Notes under the pieces: generated by a model | The model's database searches: none | Told to the model about the DNA's origin: nothing | What the model saw: only the letters and a program-made list of their open reading frames with translations | Made by a program: the position numbers and the translations under genes | Shown: piece by piece, positions 25,752 to 34,430 of the stretch | Position numbering within the stretch: position 1 is the first letter of the stretch | Layout: the number at the start of each line of letters is the position of its first letter | Assembly: GCF_017743995.1 (NCBI RefSeq) | Contig: NZ_JAGHRB010000004.1 | Coordinates: 124,001-188,000 of the forward strand | Direction of reading: 5' to 3' | DNA length: 64,000 nucleotides | From: Ruegeria sp. R13_0 | Lineage (GTDB): Bacteria > Pseudomonadota > Alphaproteobacteria > Rhodobacterales > Rhodobacteraceae

Positions 25752-25997
25752 TCAACATGCGAATCTTGCGCCGCTGATGCCACCGGCAGCCGCACCTGCG
25801 CCGGTCAGAATGGACTTGCCTGAACCGCCTCCGAACTGATTGCCAATTGCGCCTCCGATCAACGCACCACCCAAGGTGCCGCTCAGGCAGGCGATTTCAT
25901 GTTGCCGTGCCGCTTGTTGCTGCGGTGTCGGGGCCGGACCGCAAGCCGCCAGAAGGCCGGCGCCGCCCAGAATAAGTGAAAAGACTTTGATATTCAT
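25752..25997 (-). CDS. Glycine-zipper outer-membrane lipoprotein
   Basis: An 81-residue lipoprotein: signal MNIKVFSLILGGAGLLAAC with lipobox LAAC, then a short linker, then a glycine-zipper hairpin (GTLGGALIGGAIGNQFGGGSG and GAGAAAGGISGARF). This is the 17-kDa antigen/SlyB-like class found in the outer membrane. ATG 25997 is preceded by GGGGAGC; the longer frame to 26051 is not supported. It lies 11 bp upstream of the EF-hand gene, probably in one transcript. Confidence 0.85.
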   Translation of the reverse strand: MNIKVFSLILGGAGLLAACGPAPTPQQQAARQHEIACLSGTLGGALIGGAIGNQFGGGSGKSILTGAGAAAGGISGARFAC

Positions 25998-26069
25998 AAA
26001 AGCTCCCCAGCTATATGCCTTGGATATTGGCACAACGGGGCGCTGCATCAAGTTAAATTGGGTTTGCGC

Positions 26070-26090
26070 GGCCCCGGTTTAGCCGGGGCC
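26070..26090. terminator. Hairpin after the Prx5-type peroxiredoxin
   Basis: GGCCCCGG (26070-26077) and CCGGGGCC (26083-26090) are perfect complements with a 5-nt loop. It lies 9 bp beyond the peroxiredoxin stop on the minus strand. No long T tract follows. Confidence 0.55.
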
Positions 26091-26098
26091 GAACAGCA

Positions 26099-26584
26099 TC
26101 AGATGACTTCGAGCAAGCCTTCACCGGCCGAAATCTCGCAAGCGCCGGGGCTTTCTTCCAGGTTCAGCGCAGTGACCTTGCCGTCTTCGACCAGCATTGC
26201 GTAGCGCTGTGAACGTGCCAGCAGCCCGGCAGGTGGGGCGTCGAAATCCATGCCGATGGCCTTTGTGAACTCGGACGCGGCGTCGCCCAGCAGGGTCAGA
26301 CCGGCCTCGGTTGCGCCGGTCGCTTCGCCCCAGGCTTTCATCACGAAGGGGTCGTTGACGGAGATGCAGATGATCTCATCCACACCTTTGGCTTCGAACT
26401 GATCCTTGGTGCGCATGAAGCTGGGCACATGGGCCGAATGACAAGTTGGCGTGAACGCGCCAGGAACAGCAAAGATCACCACTTTGCGGCCCGCGGTTTT
26501 GTCCGAAATCCGAACCTCTTCTGGGCCTTCCGCACCCATTTGGGTCAGTGTGGCGTCGGGCAGCATCTCACCTGTCGTAATCAT
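26099..26584 (-). CDS. Peroxiredoxin, Prx5 type
   Basis: A 161-residue thiol peroxidase that reduces hydrogen peroxide and organic peroxides. The active-site segment PGAFTPTCHSAHVP places the peroxidatic cysteine at 48 with the usual upstream Thr and Pro; two further cysteines (in EIICIS and PGACEIS) could act as resolving residues, as in atypical 2-Cys Prx5 enzymes. The reductant is commonly glutaredoxin or thioredoxin. It is divergent from the ferredoxin-reductase-type gene at 26684, which could share redox regulation. Confidence 0.93.
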   Translation of the reverse strand: MITTGEMLPDATLTQMGAEGPEEVRISDKTAGRKVVIFAVPGAFTPTCHSAHVPSFMRTKDQFEAKGVDEIICISVNDPFVMKAWGEATGATEAGLTLLGDAASEFTKAIGMDFDAPPAGLLARSQRYAMLVEDGKVTALNLEESPGACEISAGEGLLEVI

Positions 26585-26683
26585 TTATCAGCTCCTGTCG
26601 TTTGGATTTGCAGAGTCGGGCTATGCCGCAATATAGGTGGTCGGACAAAAGTAACCATGAGAATTCGACAGGGTGTAACGAAC

Positions 26684-27895
26684 ATGAGCCATATTGTCGT
26701 GATCGGCGCCGGGCAGGCCGGATCGTCGCTTGTTGCGAAACTGCGCAAGGATGGGTTTGAAGGGGATATCACCCTCATCGGGGCCGAGCCGCATCTGCCC
26801 TATCAGCGCCCGCCCTTGTCCAAGGCCTATCTGCTGGGCGATATGGAGCTGGAGCGTCTATTTTTGCGCCCCGAAAGCTTCTACGCCGACAACAACATCA
26901 CCCTGCGTCTGGGGCAGCGTGTCACTGCGATTGACCCCAAGGCCAAGACCGTAACCGTGGGGGATGAGGTCATCTCCTATGACGAACTGGCGCTGACCAC
27001 CGGGTCGGACCCGCGCTATCTGCCTGCCTCTATCGGCGGCGATCTTCAGGGTGTTCATGTGGTGCGTGATCTGGCTCATATCGACGAGATGGAGCCTCGG
27101 GTCACCGAAAGCGCGCGCGCGCTGATCGTCGGGGGCGGCTATATCGGGCTTGAGGCCGCAGCCGTCTGCGCCAAGCGCGGGGTTAAGGTAACGCTGGTAG
27201 AAATGGCCGAGCGTATCCTGCAACGCGTCGCCGCCAAGGAAACCAGCGACTATTTCCGCACGCTGCATACGGGCCATGGAGCGGACATCCGCGAGGGTGT
27301 GGGCCTTGATCGTCTGATCGGAGAAAACGGCAAGGTTGTCGGCGCGGTTCTGACGGACGGAACCGAAATCGAGGTCGATTTTGTGGTCGTCGGCGTCGGC
27401 ATCGCGCCGTCGAGTCAACTGGCAGAGATGGCTGGGCTTGAACTGGACAACGGCATCAAAACCGACGCTCATGGCCGTACATCTGATCCGTCGATCTGGG
27501 CGGCAGGGGATTGCGCCTCCTTCCCGCATGGAGAGGGGCGCATTCGTTTGGAAAGCGTGCCCAACGCAATCGATCAGGCCGAGATTGTGGCTCAGAACAT
27601 GCTGGGTGCGGCTAAGGACTACACTGCAACGCCGTGGTTCTGGTCGGATCAGTATGACGTCAAACTGCAAATCGCGGGCCTGAACACGGGTTATGATCGG
27701 GTTGTGACCCGTCAGGGCGATGGTCAGACCGTGTCGTTCTGGTACTACAAGGGCGACCAGTTGATTGCGGTTGATGCGATGAATGACCCGCGCGCCTATA
27801 TGGTCGGTAAACGCCTCATCGACTCGGGCAAAACCGCGGATCCCGCTGTGGTGGCCGATCCGGCTGCGGATCTGAAACCGCTGCTCAAAGCGTGA
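26684..27895 (+). CDS. FAD-dependent NAD(P)H:ferredoxin-type oxidoreductase
   Basis: A 403-residue flavoprotein of the pyridine-nucleotide-disulfide family without the redox disulfide, like rubredoxin or putidaredoxin reductases. It has an FAD site VVIGAGQAGSSLVAKL at the N-terminus, a second dinucleotide site ALIVGGGYIGLEAAAV near 147, the FAD-contacting IWAAGDCASFP, and a C-terminal reductase domain (WFWSDQYDVKLQIAGL). It should pass electrons from NAD(P)H to a small iron-sulfur protein, but no ferredoxin or P450 gene is adjacent. ATG 26684 gives the standard N-terminus; the frame opens much earlier over the divergent peroxiredoxin. The stop overlaps rsmD. Confidence 0.9.
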   Translation: MSHIVVIGAGQAGSSLVAKLRKDGFEGDITLIGAEPHLPYQRPPLSKAYLLGDMELERLFLRPESFYADNNITLRLGQRVTAIDPKAKTVTVGDEVISYDELALTTGSDPRYLPASIGGDLQGVHVVRDLAHIDEMEPRVTESARALIVGGGYIGLEAAAVCAKRGVKVTLVEMAERILQRVAAKETSDYFRTLHTGHGADIREGVGLDRLIGENGKVVGAVLTDGTEIEVDFVVVGVGIAPSSQLAEMAGLELDNGIKTDAHGRTSDPSIWAAGDCASFPHGEGRIRLESVPNAIDQAEIVAQNMLGAAKDYTATPWFWSDQYDVKLQIAGLNTGYDRVVTRQGDGQTVSFWYYKGDQLIAVDAMNDPRAYMVGKRLIDSGKTADPAVVADPAADLKPLLKA

Positions 27896-28458
27896 GGATC
27901 ATCGCCGGAGAGTTTCGGGGCCGTGCCTTGGCCTCGGTCGGCAAAGGGGATGCAGGTGCCCATCTGCGTCCCACCACCGACCGAGTACGCGAAAGCCTGT
28001 TCAACGTCCTGAGCCATCAGATCGACTTTGAGGGCCTGCGCGTCTTGGACCTGTTCGCAGGCACTGGCGCGGTGGGGCTCGAGGCGCTGTCGCGCGGTGC
28101 TGACCACGTCACCTTTGTCGACGACGGGCGTGTCGCGCAGGGTCTGATCCGCAAAAATATCGACCTCATCCGCAGCGCTGACCGGACCGATCTGATCCGC
28201 CGGGATGCGACGCGCTTAGGTGAAAACCCGAACGCGCCCTACGACCTGATCTTTCTGGACCCGCCTTACGGCAAATCTCTGGGCCAAAAAGCGCTGGCTA
28301 GGGCGGCTCAGGCTGGATGGATCGCCGAGGGGGCGCTTATCGTGTGGGAAGAAAACGCCCCGATGCAGGCACCGGATGGATTCCAGTTTTTGGACAGTCG
28401 AAAATACGGCGACACGCATATCTCGTTGATGCTTCAATCACTTGATCATGAGGGTTGA
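27892..28458 (+). CDS. rsmD: 16S rRNA (guanine(966)-N(2))-methyltransferase
   Basis: Methylates G966 of 16S rRNA in the small subunit. The 188-residue Rossmann-fold enzyme has the opening MRIIAGEFRGRAL, the N-terminal RPTTDRVRESLFNVL, SAM-binding DLFAGTGAVGLEALSRGA and the catalytic DPPYG (residues near 123). The GTG start overlaps the reductase stop by 4 bp, so the two are coupled even though their functions differ. A hairpin lies just after the gene. Confidence 0.95.
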   Translation: MRIIAGEFRGRALASVGKGDAGAHLRPTTDRVRESLFNVLSHQIDFEGLRVLDLFAGTGAVGLEALSRGADHVTFVDDGRVAQGLIRKNIDLIRSADRTDLIRRDATRLGENPNAPYDLIFLDPPYGKSLGQKALARAAQAGWIAEGALIVWEENAPMQAPDGFQFLDSRKYGDTHISLMLQSLDHEG

Positions 28459-28466
28459 TCCTGACT

Positions 28467-28497
28467 GCCCCAATTCGTTTTAAAATTGAATTTGGGC
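28467..28497. terminator. Hairpin after rsmD
   Basis: GCCCCAATTC (28467-28476) pairs with GAATTTGGGC (28488-28497) with one mismatch and an AT-rich 11-nt loop. It is 9 bp past the rsmD stop and could end the transcript. No long T tract. Confidence 0.45.
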
Positions 28498-28588
28498 GGC
28501 CAGCAATTTGACGTATCTCCGCCAAAATTGCGGCCAATTTCGCCTCTACGCGCCGTAGAAACGCGGAACAACCCTCAAAGGAAACTCT

Positions 28589-28936
28589 ATGCTTCTCAGA
28601 GCTGCCCTGACCTCGGCCTTCGTGCTGAGCTCCTCCCCTGTTGTTGCAGGGCAAACTAAACTCGATGCGAATGATTTTATGGCCAATTGCACCTCGTCTG
28701 TGGATCAATCAAGCGTGACGTTGGCCCGTTCGGGAGGGTCCAACAAAGGGCACATCACTGTCGGAGATCTGCAGGGTGAGGCGGACATCCTGCCGGGTTT
28801 GGACAACCTGACGTTTTTGCTGATTCAGGATGGTCAGGTCGTCAACTTTGCCGTTGATCTTGTAAGTCTCGAATATGACATGATGATCAAAGGCACTTCG
28901 CAGCGTTTTGACAGAGGCAGCTGTACGCCATCGTGA
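28589..28936 (+). CDS. Hypothetical exported protein
   Basis: A 115-residue protein with a signal peptide (MLLRAALTSAFVLSSSPVVA, cleavage after VVA-G). The mature part has two cysteines (residues about 34 and 112) at either end that could form a disulfide. AAAGGAAAC precedes the ATG. I recognise no family. It may be periplasmic; its neighbours (rsmD, the small protein at 28979, map) give no functional clue. Confidence 0.75.
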   Translation: MLLRAALTSAFVLSSSPVVAGQTKLDANDFMANCTSSVDQSSVTLARSGGSNKGHITVGDLQGEADILPGLDNLTFLLIQDGQVVNFAVDLVSLEYDMMIKGTSQRFDRGSCTPS

Positions 28937-28978
28937 TCCGGTTTTGAGGCGCGGGCCGGTTTGTGCTAGGCTTCTGGC

Positions 28979-29158
28979 ATGGACCGCGCCCTACCGCCCT
29001 TGTTCTGGGGTTTGGCTCAGGACACTGACACAGAAACCGGCCCGCCGCGCAAACCTGCACGCGCGCCGGTGTTCATCCACGACGCGATCACGCCGTGGGG
29101 GGCTGAGACGATGCTGTTGAAACTGTTGCGGGATCAGGCTGCCGATCACGAAGAATAG
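28979..29158 (+). CDS. Small protein of 59 residues
   Basis: A short gene starting MDRALPPLFWGLAQDTDTE and ending LLRDQAADHEE, with TAG at 29156. It is rich in proline and charged residues, without a signal peptide or membrane helix. Codon use is like its neighbours, with G/C in third positions. It overlaps the 3' end of convergent map by 13 bp. I believe it is real because the composition and ordered C-terminal amphipathic helix (ETMLLKLLRDQA) look coding. The function is unknown. No clear ribosome site is seen; GGCTTCTGGC precedes the ATG. Confidence 0.6.
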   Translation: MDRALPPLFWGLAQDTDTETGPPRKPARAPVFIHDAITPWGAETMLLKLLRDQAADHEE

Positions 29159-29958
29159 GTCGGATGGAACTTACCGCCGGGTGACAGGGTAAAGATCTCG
29201 ACCCCATTTGCGGTTACACCGACCGAATGTTCGAACTGTGCCGAGAGCGACTTGTCGCGGGTCACAGCCGTCCAGTCATCGGCCAGCGTTTTGGTCTCAG
29301 GGCGGCCCAGATTGACCATTGGTTCGATGGTAAAGAACATCCCTTCTTCCAGTACGGAACCGGTTCCGGGCCGGCCATAGTGAAGCACGTTTGGCGGCGC
29401 GTGGAACACCCGACCCAGCCCGTGACCACAGAAATCGCGGACAACGCTCATGCGGTGCGCTTCGACATAGGACTGGATCGCATGGCCGATATCGCCGAAC
29501 GTGTTGCCCGGCTTGACCATCTCGATGCCCTTGAAAAGCGCGTCATGGGTGACCTGAATCAGACGCTCGGCCTTGCGCGGCAGTTTGCCTGCGACATACA
29601 TCCGCGAGGTGTCACCGAACCAGCCGTCCACGATGACGGTGACGTCGATGTTCAGGATATCCCCGTCCTTGAGCTTTTTGTCACCGGGAATGCCGTGGCA
29701 AACCACGTGGTTAACGCTGATACAGCTGGCGTGTTGATAGCCCTTGTAGCCAATCGTGGCTGAGGTCGCGCCCGCGTCCTCGACCATCTGGGTGATGATC
29801 CCGTCGATCGCACCGGTGGTTTGGCCGGGAAAGACATGTTGCGCGATGTCATCCAGTATCTGCGCAGCCAAAGCCCCTGCCGCATGCATGCCGGCAAAGT
29901 CACCTTGTTCATAGATGCGGATACCATCCTTGGTCAGACGGCCACGGTGTTCTTTCAT
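29146..29958 (-). CDS. map: Methionine aminopeptidase, type I
   Basis: Removes the initiator methionine from new proteins. The 270-residue enzyme shows the dinuclear-metal ligands in ILNIDVTVIVDGWFGDTSRM (two Asp), CGHGLGRVFHAPPN (His), FTIEPMV (Glu) and QFEHSVGVT (Glu), and the substrate-binding CHGIPGD histidine. Start ATG 29958. A type I enzyme with no N-terminal extension. It is convergent with the small protein at 28979 and lies beside the decayed sulfotransferase. There is no other map copy in the window. Confidence 0.96.
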   Translation of the reverse strand: MKEHRGRLTKDGIRIYEQGDFAGMHAAGALAAQILDDIAQHVFPGQTTGAIDGIITQMVEDAGATSATIGYKGYQHASCISVNHVVCHGIPGDKKLKDGDILNIDVTVIVDGWFGDTSRMYVAGKLPRKAERLIQVTHDALFKGIEMVKPGNTFGDIGHAIQSYVEAHRMSVVRDFCGHGLGRVFHAPPNVLHYGRPGTGSVLEEGMFFTIEPMVNLGRPETKTLADDWTAVTRDKSLSAQFEHSVGVTANGVEIFTLSPGGKFHPTYSS

Positions 29959-30297
29959 GGATGCAAGGCTCCAAATGTTTCGCGCAGTGCTCTATTTACG
30001 CTGCTTGTGCAGAAAGTTCCAGAGGGTGCAGCGTCGCAGTGCTGTATCTAGGATGGTTGACGATCCGATCAAAGATGGACGCGTACAGCGAAAAAAACTA
30101 GCACTGAAGAGATAGTTCTCGGGTGTTAAATTGGAAGAAGGGCAGTCAGACGCAGAAAGCCGACCAGCTGAGGGCCGAAACTGCCACCATTGGTGAAATG
30201 CTCAAAACCGGGCGCTGAAGCGTGCGGTCAAGGCGGGCTGCAAGTGGCCCAAGATGCCCGCGTTGTCGCAGATCGCAGGTTTGCGCGAATTCCCTAG

Positions 30298-31179
30298 GGG
30301 AATTTCAAACAGGTGCAGACCCTTCTTGAGCGCGCCTGGAGGATGGAGCCGGAGAACCCCGACCTGATCCAGAATTTCAGGTTGAGCCTTGTTTAGGGCG
30401 GCGATGCTGGCAAGGCGCTGACCCTGATGAATAAAGTTGTGCCAAGGCCCATCAGCACCGCGCCCAGTGTTCGTGGTCGGCCTGCCACGCTCCGGCACCA
30501 CTCTGATCGAGCGTATTCTGGCCTCACACTCTGCCGTTCAGGGGTTGGGAGAGTTGGCGGGCGTGCATTACTGGGCCCGCAAGGTTGAAAACCAACCGGG
30601 GGCTGGAAGTGACGCGCAGGAGCTGGCCGACTACTATGCGGATAACTTGCCTCAGACGGCCGAAGGAACGCGCGCCTTTGTCGACAAGGCGCCGGGGAAC
30701 TACGCGTTTCTGGGGGCGATTGCGCAGGCCTTCCCGAATGCTGTGATCGTGAATGTCATGCGCGATCCGCGCGATGTGGCGCTGTCGATGTGGCGGACGC
30801 ATTTCGGAGCGGGCGGCCTGTACTATACGCATGATCTGAGCTGGATGGCAGCCGAGGCGAACCGCTATCGCCGCTATATGCAGCACTGGCATGCCGTACT
30901 TCCGGGACGCGTCCATGACATCAGCTACGAACATCTGGTGAATAATCTGGAGGACGGCGCAAAGAAACTGGCCCAGCTCTGTGACCTGTCTTTTGAACAG
31001 GCGATGCTGTCGCCCGACAAATCCTCGGATGCGATCAGAACGGCAAGCAACCTTCAGGCCCGCAAACCGGTCAACACCGCCTCGGTCGGGGGGGGCAGGC
31101 TGTGGCCGATCACTTTGCACCGTTTGTAAAAGGGTTGGACGCCGATCTTTGGCCCGAAGTCTTCACTGATCAGGCCTGA
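30298..31179 (+). pseudogene. Decayed TPR-sulfotransferase
   Basis: The intact middle (30437-31129) encodes a sulfotransferase domain. It has the PAPS-binding PVFVVGLPRSGTTLIERILA, the FVDKAPGNYAFLGAI segment and the 3'-phosphate-site VNVMRDPRDVALSMWRTHFG. Upstream, TPR-like sequence is readable in another frame (LLERAWRMEPENPDLIQNF from 30298) but is broken by TAG at 30394 and a frameshift before 30460. At the end, a run of eight G (31088-31095) shifts the frame; a one-base change would restore GQAVADHFAPFVKGLDADLW and a stop at 31179. So the gene is broken in at least three places. Traces may extend upstream toward 30190. Confidence 0.8.
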
Positions 31180-31290
31180 GCTTCACCCGCCGGGTTCAAA
31201 TTCCGTTGAACATGCTGCCTGCGCGTGGTCATCCGCGCGGGTTTGCGCCACGGTGCCAAGACAAGTTCGTGGGTGGAAACAGAGGGCGAG

Positions 31291-31656
31291 ATGGTCAGAG
31301 CGATTGCTGCGTTTATGATCATGCTAACCTGCGGTTGCCGCCAAGAGGTGACGATGCTGACGCAGGATCAGCTTGCGGCGCTGTTGGAGCAGGATCGCCA
31401 GATAACCTTGAACCGCGCCGGCGTCACCGGCACGGCACACGTGAACGCCGACCAGAGCTTTTTCGTTGAGGTTCCTCGGTTGGGTCGGGACACCGGCATC
31501 TGGTGGCAGGAGGGCGACAGGATCTGCAGCCGCTGGAAGACGTTCCGCAAAGATCAGAACCTCTGCGCCGTGGTGGGGCAGGTTGAGGATGGCACGTATC
31601 GCGGCTACACACCGGGGCGAGGTTCTTATCTCGGAGAGTTCACTCTCCTGCCTTAA
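31291..31656 (+). CDS. Hypothetical lipoprotein
   Basis: A 121-residue protein beginning MVRAIAAFMIMLTCGC, which resembles a short lipoprotein signal with the acylated cysteine in the TCGC region. The mature part includes QLAALLEQDRQITLNRAGVT, GIWWQEGDRICSRW and NLCAVVGQVEDG, giving two internal cysteines. The frame opens at 31225, but ATG 31291 follows GAGGGCGAG and begins the leader. Its stop overlaps that of convergent sfsA by 4 bp. The W-x-x-x-D-x-I-C-x-R-W pattern recurs in small periplasmic proteins of this family of bacteria, but I know no function. Confidence 0.7.
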   Translation: MVRAIAAFMIMLTCGCRQEVTMLTQDQLAALLEQDRQITLNRAGVTGTAHVNADQSFFVEVPRLGRDTGIWWQEGDRICSRWKTFRKDQNLCAVVGQVEDGTYRGYTPGRGSYLGEFTLLP

Positions 31657-32360
31657 CCGATTGCCCACCGCTTCGCCGCATCAACCTCGATCCCCTGTGG
31701 CGAAATCCGCGTGCCGACCACCAACCGCTCAACCCCCTGCGCTTGCGCTGCCTCAAAGGCCACCGCATAGGTCGGGTCGATATCGGCGGCCAGCGCGAAG
31801 CGGTCGCAGTCGGTGCGTTGCACCAGATACAGCATGATCGCGCGGTGGCCCTGCTCGGCCATGGCGGCCAGCTCGCCCAGATGTTTGGTGCCGCGAGCGG
31901 TGACGCTGTCGGGGAACTCGGCCAGACCGGGCTGGCGGGAGAGCGTGACGCTTTTGACCTCGACATAGGCATCCGGCAGGCCGGGTTGGGTCAGCAGGAA
32001 ATCAATGCGGCTGTTCTGGCCGTATTTCACCTCGGCCCGGAGGGTTTCATAGGCGGCCAGTTCGGGGATCTCGCCACTCTCCAATGCCGTACGCAGTGCC
32101 CGGTTCGGGACCGAAGTATCAACGCCGGTGAAATGACCATTCTCATGATCGACCAGCCGCCAGCCAAATTTCAGCTTTTTCTTCGGGTCATCATTGGGCT
32201 CCAACCAGATTTTCTCACCCGGTTCAGCCAGCCCCATCATCGAGCCCGGATTGGCGCAGTGGGCTGTCACCTCACGCCCATCCTCTAGCGTGCAATCGGC
32301 TAGAAAGCGTTTGTAGCGGCGGATCAGGCGGGCGGGGACAAGGGGGGTTTCAAATCTCAT
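31653..32360 (-). CDS. sfsA: SfsA family DNA/RNA nuclease
   Basis: A 235-residue protein of the sugar-fermentation-stimulation family, whose members show nuclease-like folds. Visible marks: MRFETPLVPARLIRRYKRFLAD, HCANPGSMMGL (N-terminal OB-like part), DFLL and EVKSVTL (the nuclease-type acidic residues and Lys), and VVGTRISPQGIEV near the end. The frame runs to 32726, but ATG 32360 gives the standard beginning. It is divergent from the CinA-like gene by 51 bp. The physiological role is not settled in any organism. Confidence 0.93.
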   Translation of the reverse strand: MRFETPLVPARLIRRYKRFLADCTLEDGREVTAHCANPGSMMGLAEPGEKIWLEPNDDPKKKLKFGWRLVDHENGHFTGVDTSVPNRALRTALESGEIPELAAYETLRAEVKYGQNSRIDFLLTQPGLPDAYVEVKSVTLSRQPGLAEFPDSVTARGTKHLGELAAMAEQGHRAIMLYLVQRTDCDRFALAADIDPTYAVAFEAAQAQGVERLVVGTRISPQGIEVDAAKRWAIG

Positions 32361-32411
32361 GCCCCACGGCCTATACCTGCCCCAACAGCCGATCAAGAGG
32401 GGGCGCGCGCC

Positions 32412-33134
32412 ATGGCCAATCCAACCGCTGCAATGCTTGTCATCGGGGATGAGATCCTCTCGGGCCGGACGCGCGATGCGAACATGCACTACCTTGCGGG
32501 TGAGTTGACCAAGCATGGCATCGACCTGAAAGAAGTGCGTATTGTCAGCGATGACGCCCCGGCGATCGAGGCGGCGGTCAAGGCGCTGTCGTTGTCCTAC
32601 GACAATGTCTTCACCAGCGGCGGCATCGGGCCGACACATGACGATATCACCGCAGACTGCATCGCCCGTGCTTTCGACACTCCGATTGACGTGCGCGACG
32701 ATGCGCGGGCGCTGTTGCAGGCGCATTACGACAAGTCGGGGCTGGAGTTGAACGAGGCCCGCCTGCGTATGGCCCGCATTCCTGATGGGGCCGCGCTGAT
32801 CGACAATCCGGTCTCAACTGCGCCTGGATTTACCATCGAAAACGTGCATGTGATGGCCGGGGTGCCCTCGGTCTTTCAAGCCATGGTCGCGAGCGTGTTG
32901 CCGGGCCTGACGGGCGGTAGCCCGCTGTTGTCGCAGACCTTGCGGGTGGATCGGGGCGAAGGCGACATTGCTGCCACGTTGTCTGCACTGGCTGAGGCGT
33001 TCTCGGACCTGTCCATCGGCTGCTATCCGTTTCAGATCAACGGGGTCTTTGGGGCCAACGTGGTGATCCGGGGGACAGAGGGTGCGCGCATCGACGCGGC
33101 CATGACCCAATTGGCAAAAGAGCTGGAGTTGTGA
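32412..33134 (+). CDS. Molybdopterin-binding-domain protein (CinA N-terminal-like)
   Basis: A 240-residue protein with one MoaB/Mog-type domain: AAMLVIGDEILSGRTRDANM at the N-terminus, the GGIGPTHDDITADCIARAF active loop (residues about 71-89) and a C-terminal extension like the middle part of CinA. It lacks the CinA C-terminal amidase (PncC) domain. Homologues act on molybdopterin or as nucleotide-recycling pyrophosphatases; which applies here cannot be told. First gene of a four-gene run with overlapping ends (GTGA with the acetyltransferase). Confidence 0.88.
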   Translation: MANPTAAMLVIGDEILSGRTRDANMHYLAGELTKHGIDLKEVRIVSDDAPAIEAAVKALSLSYDNVFTSGGIGPTHDDITADCIARAFDTPIDVRDDARALLQAHYDKSGLELNEARLRMARIPDGAALIDNPVSTAPGFTIENVHVMAGVPSVFQAMVASVLPGLTGGSPLLSQTLRVDRGEGDIAATLSALAEAFSDLSIGCYPFQINGVFGANVVIRGTEGARIDAAMTQLAKELEL

Positions 33135-33841
33135 GCATCAACTGGCCCGACATCGTTGACGGAACATGGCCCGCTGCGCGCTATGAGGCCCTTGGCCCCT
33201 TCCGCCTGCGCGAAGGGCAGGGGGGTGGATCACGCGTATCCGCCTCTAATGCGCTGGGTGACGCGACCGAGGCCGATATCATCGCGGCCGAGGGCGCCAT
33301 GCAGGCCATGGGCCAGAAACGCATCTTTTGCCTATGGCCCGATGACCACAAGCTCGACGCCCAACTGGAAGCGCGCGGCTACGAGGTTCTGGATCCGGTC
33401 AACATCTACGCCTGTCCGCCGGAACACCTCACCGATCAGCCTCTGCCCCGCGTGACCGCGTTCGGCATCTGGCCCCCGCTTGCAGTCATGGAGGAGATCT
33501 GGGCCAAGGGCGGTATTGGCCCTGAACGTCTGGCAGTGATGGAGCGTGCTGCGGGCCCCAAGACCGCGTTCCTATTGCGGCATTCTGATCGCCCGGCAGG
33601 AACGGTGTTCATGGCGATGCAGGGCGATGTGGCCATGGTGCATGCGCTTGAAATCCTGCCCGATCACCGCCGTCAGGGTCTGGGCCAATGGGCCATGCGG
33701 GCAGCAGCCTTCTGGGCGCGGGACAATGGGGCGAAAACGCTCAGCGTGATCTGTACAAAGACCAACGACGGGGCGAATGGCCTCTACCGTGCGCTCGGGA
33801 TGGAGATTGTCGGGGAATACCATTATCGTCAACGCGTCTAA
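33131..33841 (+). CDS. GNAT-family N-acetyltransferase
   Basis: A 236-residue acetyltransferase. The GNAT fold is in the C-terminal half (about 130-235): VAMVHALEILPDHRRQGLGQ holds motif A with the acetyl-CoA-binding R/Q-x-x-G-x-G, followed by AAAFWARDNGAKTLSVICTK and GLYRALGMEIVGEYHYR. The N-terminal half is less conserved and might set the substrate. GTG start overlaps the preceding stop. The substrate is unknown. It is co-transcribed with the CinA-like gene by overlap. Confidence 0.88.
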   Translation: MSINWPDIVDGTWPAARYEALGPFRLREGQGGGSRVSASNALGDATEADIIAAEGAMQAMGQKRIFCLWPDDHKLDAQLEARGYEVLDPVNIYACPPEHLTDQPLPRVTAFGIWPPLAVMEEIWAKGGIGPERLAVMERAAGPKTAFLLRHSDRPAGTVFMAMQGDVAMVHALEILPDHRRQGLGQWAMRAAAFWARDNGAKTLSVICTKTNDGANGLYRALGMEIVGEYHYRQRV

Positions 33842-33857
33842 GGAGTTAAGAAAGCCC

Positions 33858-34430
33858 GTGACCCAGACTGATCTACCCACCGCGCTGAACCTGCCCATGG
33901 CTGACCCTTTGCCGCCCGAGACGCAGAAATACTTTGATGTCTGCCTCGAAAAGCTGGGCATGGTGCCGAATGTGCTGAAGGCCTACGCGTTCGACATCGA
34001 CAAGCTGAACGCCTTCACGGCTATGTATAACGACCTGATGCTGGCAGATAGCGGGCTGTCCAAGCTCGAACGTGAGATGATCGCGGTCGTCGTCTCCTCG
34101 ATCAACAAGTGTTTCTATTGTCTGGTCGCTCATGGTGCGGCCGTGCGGCAGATGTCCGGTGATCCGCAATTGGGCGAGATGCTGGTGATGAACTACCGCA
34201 CCGCCCCTCTGGAAACGCGCCAGCGTGCGATGTTGGATTTTGCGGCCAAGATGACCACCTCAAGCGCCGAGATTGAAGAGGCCGACCGCCAGCATTTGCG
34301 CGATCAGGGCTTTAGCGACCGGGATATCTGGGACATCGCCAACGTCACCGGGTTCTTCAATATGTCCAACCGGGTGGCCAGTGCAACCGCCATGGCCCCC
34401 AACCCAGAATATCACGCGCAAGCCCGATGA
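33858..34430 (+). CDS. Peroxidase-related (AhpD/carboxymuconolactone-decarboxylase-like) protein
   Basis: A 190-residue protein of the AhpD-like alpha-helical family; it fits the 'uncharacterised peroxidase-related enzyme' group. The thiol pair is visible in INKCFYCLVAHGAAVR (Cys-x-x-Cys followed by His), with LSKLEREMIAVVVSS before it and WDIANVTGFFNMSNRVASA at the end. GTG at 33858, 12 bp after AGGAG, is the best start. It may reduce a partner or protect against peroxides; the actual substrate is unknown. The stop overlaps the OmpA-like gene by 4 bp. Confidence 0.87.
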   Translation: MTQTDLPTALNLPMADPLPPETQKYFDVCLEKLGMVPNVLKAYAFDIDKLNAFTAMYNDLMLADSGLSKLEREMIAVVVSSINKCFYCLVAHGAAVRQMSGDPQLGEMLVMNYRTAPLETRQRAMLDFAAKMTTSSAEIEEADRQHLRDQGFSDRDIWDIANVTGFFNMSNRVASATAMAPNPEYHAQAR

